Assembly (NCBI GenBank): GCA_036273735.1
Contig: DASUHA010000014.1
Span: 8,296 to 72,295, forward strand
Direction: 5' to 3'
Length of the DNA stretch: 64,000 nt
DNA from: 13-2-20CM-66-19 sp036273735
GTDB taxonomy: Bacteria > Pseudomonadota > Gammaproteobacteria > Steroidobacterales > Steroidobacteraceae
This document shows, one piece after another, positions 59,183 to 64,000 of the stretch; positions within the stretch are counted from its first letter, which is position 1; every line of letters begins with the position of its first letter. Both the position numbers and the translations under genes were made by a program. Under the pieces are notes generated by a model. It searched no databases. It was not told the origin of the DNA and saw only the letters and a list, made by a program, of their open reading frames with translations.

Positions 59183-60339
59183 GCGGGCCGCAGCACCCGC
59201 TCGGCGCGAATCAGCTCCGAGAGCGCCTGCCGGTACGTGTCCACGGTCTGCCGCTCGTCGGCGTGCGCGTCCATGTAGCGGCAACTGCGCTCGCTCGCCG
59301 CGCGCCATTCCTCAGGCTCCCCCGCGAGGCTCGCCAGCGCGGCGCGCAGCTCCTGCGCGTCACTCACGACGACTCCCAGACGATGTCTGCCGATGAGCTG
59401 CTGCGGATCGATGAATGCGACGACCGGTGTGCCGCGTGACCAGGCCTGCAGGTAGGTATTCGGGAAGCCTTCCGTCTCCGAGGTGCTGACGAGCACGCGC
59501 GCCCGCTCGACGTACTCTCCGATCAGGTGCTGAGGCACGAATCCGTGAAAGGTGACGTTGGGCAGTGTCGCTGCGCGCTCGCGCACCTGCGCGAAGAAGG
59601 CCTCCGCTCCCGGCATGGGTCCACCGATCAGATGAAAACTGAGATCGGGCAGCTGGACCGCGACATCGAGCAGGAGGCCGGGACGCTTCAATGGGCGGAG
59701 GTTGCCGATCCAGAGCGCCCCGATGTCACGCGCCGCGAGGGGCGGTCGCCGGCCGGCTGTCTCGAACAGCGGATCGATCACGTTGCTTGCCACCCCGAAG
59801 TTCTGCGCGAGCGCCGCTTGCTGCTTTAGGGTCTGAGCGAGCACGAGGTCTGCGCGTTTCAGTCCCCAGGTATACAGCTTTCTGTCGCGCCAGTAGCGCA
59901 CGAGGAGCAGCCGCGGATCGCAGTCGGAATCGCTGGCCACGCGAAAGACGACCTTGCGGCCGTGCGATCTTGCGAACAGCGCCACCTGCGCCAGGTGTCC
60001 GCCGGCGCAACTGGCGTAGTAGATGTCCGCATCGGCGCGGCGCATGGCAGCGATCAATTTCGTCCAGCGGGGGTGCAGGAAGCGGACGACGGGAATGCCT
60101 TCTTTGGGACGGTAGGCCTTGTAAGTCCTGATGCCATCCCAGGCCGCCCCGTCCGGCTGTCCGTGATCGGCGACAACCATGGACACCGGCCACCCCCGGC
60201 GAGCCAGCGCCCGGGCGAGCAGGGTCTGCTGCAGCTCTGCCCCGCCGGCGCGACGATCCGAATACTCCCGCGCCAGCACGGGAAGGTTGCCGAGCCCCAC
60301 GAAGCAGACGCTGCTGGGTGCCGCGCCGGGACTGGTCAT
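59179..60339 (-). CDS. family 4 glycosyltransferase
   Basis: A 386-residue GT-B enzyme. The start is uncertain: ATG at 60339 (MTSPGAAPSSVCFVGLGNL) gives a typical N terminus, while ATG at 60366 is also open; neither has a clear ribosome site. RRAGGAELQQTLLARALARRGW marks the N-terminal domain and ALWIGNLRPLKRPGLLLDVAVQL the start of the C-terminal domain. TEGFPNTYLQAWSRGTPVVAF carries the donor-site Glu. It is co-transcribed with the following GT4 gene and divergent from the second export operon. Confidence 0.87.
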   Translation of the reverse strand: MTSPGAAPSSVCFVGLGNLPVLAREYSDRRAGGAELQQTLLARALARRGWPVSMVVADHGQPDGAAWDGIRTYKAYRPKEGIPVVRFLHPRWTKLIAAMRRADADIYYASCAGGHLAQVALFARSHGRKVVFRVASDSDCDPRLLLVRYWRDRKLYTWGLKRADLVLAQTLKQQAALAQNFGVASNVIDPLFETAGRRPPLAARDIGALWIGNLRPLKRPGLLLDVAVQLPDLSFHLIGGPMPGAEAFFAQVRERAATLPNVTFHGFVPQHLIGEYVERARVLVSTSETEGFPNTYLQAWSRGTPVVAFIDPQQLIGRHRLGVVVSDAQELRAALASLAGEPEEWRAASERSCRYMDAHADERQTVDTYRQALSELIRAERVLRPA

Positions 60340-60451
60340 TGCGATGCCGGTTGGAAGACGAGCCATCGAGGGGTGTGCTGCACGCGTCCCGAACAAACGC
60401 GGACCGGAGCGAAACGTTCCGGTCGCGCCCCAGGGCGGCCCAAGCATAGAC

Positions 60452-60467
60452 GGGAACGCTTATTGCT
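60452..60467 (+). promoter_or_regulatory. candidate sigma-54 promoter of the second export operon
   Basis: GGGAAC-N5-TTGCT matches the consensus at 8 of 10 defined positions (GG, A, C and TTGC), 78 bases before the export-protein ATG. Confidence 0.5.
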
Positions 60468-60543
60468 CAAGCTTGGGCTACGAAGTGCACCCCTCACGCG
60501 GCGGAATCTCCGCCCCCATACGAAGAATTAGGAGAAGACATCG

Positions 60544-61110
60544 ATGCAATGGCATCCCTCTCGCTGGCTCTGTGGGCTGCTGTGCACCGTGGCGGCCGCC
60601 GCGGCGTTCGCCGCCCCTCCCGATACAACTTACACCGTAAAACCCGGAGATATGCTGCAGGTGTCGGTGTGGAAGGAGCCGGAGCTGCAGGCGCCGGTGC
60701 TCGTACAGCCCGACGGAAAGTTTTCCTTTCCACTGGCGGGCCAGCTCGATGCCAACGGCAAGACGGTCGCGCAGCTGCAGAAGGAGATCGGCGTACGGCT
60801 CGCCCACTTCATCAGCGATCCGGTCGTCACGGTCAGCCTCACTCAGATCAATGGCAACAAGGTCTACGTACTCGGCCAGGTGCAGAAGCCCGGCTCCTTC
60901 GTCGTCAACCCGAGCGTCGATGTGATGCAGGCCATCAGCATGGCCGGCGGCACGACGCCATTCGCAGCCCTCGGCAGCATCAAGATCCTGCGGCGCATGG
61001 CGGGCGGCAGCCAGGAAGCCCTGCCTTTCAACTACAACGATGTTGCGCACGGAAAAGATCTCGAGCAGAACGTCATCCTGCAGGCCGGCGATGTCGTCGT
61101 CGTACCATAG
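60544..61110 (+). CDS. Wza-like polysaccharide export protein (second copy)
   Basis: A 188-residue export protein with signal peptide (MQWHPSRWLCGLLCTVAAAAAFAAP). The Poly_export domain is TYTVKPGDMLQVSVWKEPELQAPVLVQPDGKFSFPLAGQLDANG, followed by one SLBB repeat (KVYVLGQVQKPGSFVVNPSVDVMQAISMAGG). A ribosome site GGAGA lies 6 bases upstream. It is paralogous to 16509-17105 and begins a separate operon with its own barrel and chain-length protein, so a second EPS secretion line is present. It overlaps the barrel gene by 20 bases. Confidence 0.91.
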   Translation: MQWHPSRWLCGLLCTVAAAAAFAAPPDTTYTVKPGDMLQVSVWKEPELQAPVLVQPDGKFSFPLAGQLDANGKTVAQLQKEIGVRLAHFISDPVVTVSLTQINGNKVYVLGQVQKPGSFVVNPSVDVMQAISMAGGTTPFAALGSIKILRRMAGGSQEALPFNYNDVAHGKDLEQNVILQAGDVVVVP

Positions 61111-62359
61111 GCTCTACGCCGTGCTCGGCGCCGGGGCGCTCATCGGCCTCACCGGCAAAGCGCAGGCCAGCAACTGGAACTTCCTGCCGCGTATCGAGGT
61201 GGGCGGAACCTACAACGACAATTTTCGGCTGGCCCAGGACTCGGCCGACAAGACCGCAGTCTACGGGCCCTACATCGATGCTTCGTTCGATGCGAGCCTG
61301 CTGAACCAGCTGTCTAAGCTCGAGATCGTGCCGAGGGTGCACTCGACGTATTTCCCGAGCGACAGGCCAGATGATTCGACCGACGGATATCTCGACATCG
61401 ACGGGGAGCACAAGACGCTCAAGTCCGACTACACGCTGCAGGCGCATTACGCCAATGAGAGCGTGATCTACTCGGAGCTGCTGCCGGCGACCTTTCCGGG
61501 TGTCGCCCTCGGGCAGGTCGTGGGCGGAACGAGCGGCCGCGTGGCCACCCGCAACCGCCGCCAGCTCGAGCAGGTGACGCCGGCGTTCACACACGACCTC
61601 ACGCAACGCAGCCATCTCGACCTCGAGGGCAAATACGATCACGCCACCTTCAGCAAGAGTCAGCTCCAGCAGGTGGGATTCACCAACTACGGCGGCCTGG
61701 CGGGTTGGCGCTATGACATCACGCCGCGAGAGGACATCCGGATCAACGGGATCGCATCGCGCTTCCTCCCCGCGCGCGGCGGCCACGACACCAACCGCTA
61801 CGGCGCCGAGTTCCAGTGGGATACGCAGCCCACGCAGATCATGCGCTTTTACGCGCGCGTTGGCGCACAGAGGACGGAGGCCAAGACCTCCATCGGCACG
61901 ATCGGTGCGACTGGGGTCACCGGCGGCGCGGGCGTCGTCTGGAACTACCCGCTCACCCAGGTCGTGCTCGATGTGCTGCGTGCGATTTCCCCTAGCTCCG
62001 CCGGCGCCGAGGTGACCGATGACGAGGTGCGCTTTCGCTTGCTGCACGCGTTCCGGCCGCGGTTCTCGGGGTACCTCGCCTTCCGCGGAGTGCGCTTGCG
62101 GGGCGCCTCCAGTCAGCAGGCGCTCGCCGTCCAGGGAGAGGACTACGTTGCCGCCGAGACTGGAGTCGAATATCAGATCACGGAGAGCTACCGGGTCGCG
62201 CTCGCATACGATTACACCTGGCAGCGCTTCCAGGGCGAACCGAATGCCGCCTCGAACGCCGCCAGAGTCTCCCTGATCTACCAGCCGTTGAACCGCTTCG
62301 AGCCGCTGCCGGAATTCACGGGCGTTCCCCAGGGCCTTGCGCAGGACATCCAGGAGTAG
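61091..62359 (+). CDS. outer-membrane beta-barrel protein of the second export operon
   Basis: A 422-residue protein starting inside the 3' end of the export gene (MSSSYHRLYAVLGAGALIG), with a signal peptide ending near GKAQAS. The mature protein is made of alternating amphipathic strands (PRIEVGGTYNDNFRLAQ, RVALAYDYTWQRFQGEP, ARVSLIYQPL) typical of an outer-membrane barrel. It takes the same place in its operon as the TIGR03016-like barrel at 19556 in the first, and the opening (GTYNDNFRL versus GIGETDNVKL) hints at distant relationship. A channel or EPS-anchoring role is inferred. Confidence 0.78.
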   Translation: MSSSYHRLYAVLGAGALIGLTGKAQASNWNFLPRIEVGGTYNDNFRLAQDSADKTAVYGPYIDASFDASLLNQLSKLEIVPRVHSTYFPSDRPDDSTDGYLDIDGEHKTLKSDYTLQAHYANESVIYSELLPATFPGVALGQVVGGTSGRVATRNRRQLEQVTPAFTHDLTQRSHLDLEGKYDHATFSKSQLQQVGFTNYGGLAGWRYDITPREDIRINGIASRFLPARGGHDTNRYGAEFQWDTQPTQIMRFYARVGAQRTEAKTSIGTIGATGVTGGAGVVWNYPLTQVVLDVLRAISPSSAGAEVTDDEVRFRLLHAFRPRFSGYLAFRGVRLRGASSQQALAVQGEDYVAAETGVEYQITESYRVALAYDYTWQRFQGEPNAASNAARVSLIYQPLNRFEPLPEFTGVPQGLAQDIQE

Positions 62360-62366
62360 TCATAAC

Positions 62367-64000
62367 ATGAGCGCATCCACAGAGACAGCGTCCGGGCCGG
62401 AGCTCGCGGACTATCTCTCGGCCATCAAGCGCCGCCGCATGCTGCTCGCGAGCATCGCGCTGCCGATCCTCGCGATCTCGGCGGCGCTCGCGATCGGACT
62501 GCCGGATATCTACGTCTCATCCAGCCTCTTCACGTTCACCTATGCAACGGTACCGGGCAACATGCCCTCGAGCGCCGACGCGGAGGCGATGCAGCGAGAA
62601 CAGGAGGAGTACCGCGACGCATATGTCGACAGTCTTTCGCGCGCGGTGATGAGCGCTGATACGCTCGATCGGCTCGCTCAGGCGGTTCCCGGCGTCGTCC
62701 CGCCCGGGACGGATTCCGCAGCGGCCGAGAAGGCCCTCAACCGCCGGACCGTCGTCGAGCCCGTGCGTACGCCGGTCCTCGATCCGCAGACCGGTCGCAA
62801 TCGCGACATCATCACGGGTTTCTCGGTGTCCTACGACAGCACCAATCCGCAGGTTGCGGCGGCCGCCGCCCGGTGGCTGAGCAACGCTTTCCTCATCGAG
62901 AGCCGCCGCACCCCACTGCTGCGGGCCAAGGCGGCGGAACAGTTCTACGACACCCAGACGCAGCGGTACCGACAGCAGATCGCAGGGATCGAAGCGAACC
63001 TCGCGGCCTTCAAGAAGAAGAATTACGCGCAGCTGCCGGGACTCACCGACATCAACATGAACATCATGCAGACCACGCAGCGTGACCTGGACGGCGTTAC
63101 GCAGCAGCTCCAAGCGGCGCGCCAGAACCGCGTGTTCCTGCAACAGCAGCTCGACGCCGCCAAGAACGCCGGCCAAGACGAGGGTATGCTCGAGCAGTTG
63201 CAGGAGGACTACAACAAGAAGCTCGCGACCTACGACCCCAACTACCCGGACATGATCGCGCTGCGCCAGCAGATCGACAACCTCAAGGAGGGCGGCAACG
63301 CGGTCGACAGCCTCTCGCTTCCGGCGCAGCTGCGTGCGCAGGAACAGCTCCTCGCCCAGACGAAGCTCCGCTACAGCGAGAACTTCCCGGATGTCAAGCG
63401 CATCGAGCGGCAGATCAAGATCCTCAAGACGCGTATCGCCCACGGCGAGAAGTACGCGGGCAATGCTCAGGGTAGCCCCGCCGTGATCACGCTCGAAACG
63501 CAGCTCAACGCCAACGGGACAGAGATCAAAGGGCTCGAGAAGCAGCAGGCGCAGCTGCAGCAGCAGGTCACGCAACTCTCTCAGCACATGGAAGCGACTC
63601 CGGAAGTCGAGCGCCAATACAACGCGCTGTCGCTCAACCTGCAGCTCGCGCAGACCCAGTACAACCAGCTGCTGCAGAACCAGATGAACGCGCAGCTCAC
63701 GAGCCGGGCGATCGCCAGCGGGCGCAGCGACACGATCCGCCTCGTGCAGCAGCCGGGCGCGCCCGTGACCCCTGCGAAACCCAATCGCATCGCGATCGCG
63801 GCCGTAGGCCTGATGCTTGCGATCCTGCTGGGACTGACAGTGGTGGTAATTGCCGAGAGCATGGATCAGAGCGTGCGCGGCAGCCGTGACATCCGTAGCG
63901 TCCTTGCGCTCTCGCCGCTCGGCGTCATCCCGGAGATCGCGGACTCGCTGACGGCGCGCCGCCACAGATGGCAGGTGACGGTGCTGACGGTGAGCGTGTG
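62367..64000 (+). CDS. chain-length determinant protein (Wzz/GNVR family), partial
   Basis: At least 544 residues, running off the window end with no stop. It starts MSASTETASGPELADYLSAIKRRRMLL, then a membrane helix (about residues 29-50), a Wzz domain, and long coiled-coil segments (about 190-460, FKKKNYAQLPGLTDINMNIMQTT ... LEKQQAQLQQQVTQL). A GNVR-like motif follows (EVERQYNALSLNLQLAQTQYNQLL), then the Pro-rich turn PGAPVTPAKPN before a second membrane helix (IAIAAVGLMLAILLGLTVVVIAE). The sequence continues past that helix, so a fused C-terminal kinase region beyond the window is possible. It is the chain-length partner of the export protein two genes upstream. Confidence 0.9.
   Translation, partial: MSASTETASGPELADYLSAIKRRRMLLASIALPILAISAALAIGLPDIYVSSSLFTFTYATVPGNMPSSADAEAMQREQEEYRDAYVDSLSRAVMSADTLDRLAQAVPGVVPPGTDSAAAEKALNRRTVVEPVRTPVLDPQTGRNRDIITGFSVSYDSTNPQVAAAAARWLSNAFLIESRRTPLLRAKAAEQFYDTQTQRYRQQIAGIEANLAAFKKKNYAQLPGLTDINMNIMQTTQRDLDGVTQQLQAARQNRVFLQQQLDAAKNAGQDEGMLEQLQEDYNKKLATYDPNYPDMIALRQQIDNLKEGGNAVDSLSLPAQLRAQEQLLAQTKLRYSENFPDVKRIERQIKILKTRIAHGEKYAGNAQGSPAVITLETQLNANGTEIKGLEKQQAQLQQQVTQLSQHMEATPEVERQYNALSLNLQLAQTQYNQLLQNQMNAQLTSRAIASGRSDTIRLVQQPGAPVTPAKPNRIAIAAVGLMLAILLGLTVVVIAESMDQSVRGSRDIRSVLALSPLGVIPEIADSLTARRHRWQVTVLTVSV

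Noticed and set aside
1..64000. PEP-CTERM or VPEID-CTERM substrate proteins
   Set aside because: No predicted protein ends with such a motif followed by a membrane helix and basic residues.
1..64000. tRNA/rRNA genes, CRISPR arrays, insertion sequences, prophage or integrase
   Set aside because: None recognised; no regularly spaced long repeats, transposase or integrase motifs were seen.

Overview
The window is one contiguous, GC-rich (roughly two thirds G+C), densely coded stretch of a Gram-negative proteobacterial chromosome. Lipoprotein signals, outer-membrane export lipoproteins and barrels, RND efflux parts, sigma-54 regulation and PEP-CTERM/exosortase-type exopolysaccharide (EPS) genes all support this. 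The mix fits a gammaproteobacterium of the Nevskiales/Steroidobacterales kind, but that placement is only a guess. No tRNA, rRNA, CRISPR array, transposase or phage gene was found. Both ends are open: a chain-length gene runs off the right end, and a possible riboswitch tip lies at the left end.

Layout. 0-10 kb: a secreted lectin/lyase-like lipoprotein, then EPS precursor and assembly genes (asparagine-synthase-type amidotransferase, GT2, polysaccharide deacetylase, UDP-GlcNAc 2-epimerase, sulfotransferase, PEP-CTERM-type sugar transferase). 10-14 kb, minus strand: an acyl-CoA-dehydrogenase-like flavoenzyme, a flavin reductase fused to a MarR-like domain, and an acyl-CoA ligase. 14-21 kb: a WcaJ-type initiating transferase, then a Wza-like export protein, chain-length protein, tyrosine autokinase and outer-membrane barrel, closed by a small FN3 lipoprotein. 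22-34 kb: an unusual metabolic cassette with two carrier proteins, an AMP-forming ligase, an SDR, an O-acetylhomoserine-sulfhydrylase-like enzyme, a group II PLP decarboxylase, a MetA-like acyltransferase, a second copy of the flavoenzyme, an amino acid:[carrier protein] ligase, an HSL-type esterase, an NTF2-like protein and a fused double alpha/beta hydrolase. 34-37.5 kb: an exosortase E/CPBP-protease fusion divergent from a PrsR-type sigma-54 activator. 37.6-47 kb: an MdtABC/NodT-like efflux operon and a second FN3 lipoprotein. 48-58 kb: a second EPS operon (WcaJ, GT39-like, Wzx, Wzy and two duplicated secreted glycosidase-like proteins). 58-64 kb: two GT4 enzymes, then a second Wza/barrel/Wzz set.

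Working model. Two or more EPS assembly lines share one regulatory theme. Sigma-54 (-24/-12) promoter matches lie before both FN3 lipoprotein genes and several EPS genes, and the sigma-54 activator that could serve them is encoded here. The clearest case is at 47.07-47.86 kb: a textbook -24/-12 promoter, then a c-di-GMP-I (GEMM-I)-like riboswitch, then a lipoprotein gene. A GTCTG-N6-CAGAC palindrome recurs upstream of three EPS-linked units. The 22-34 kb cassette looks like a carrier-protein-based amino-acid activation and oxidation pathway. It resembles the ligase/decarboxylase/hydrolase/ACP cassette known beside XrtA exosortases but is built from different enzymes. It is the best candidate here for an undescribed system.
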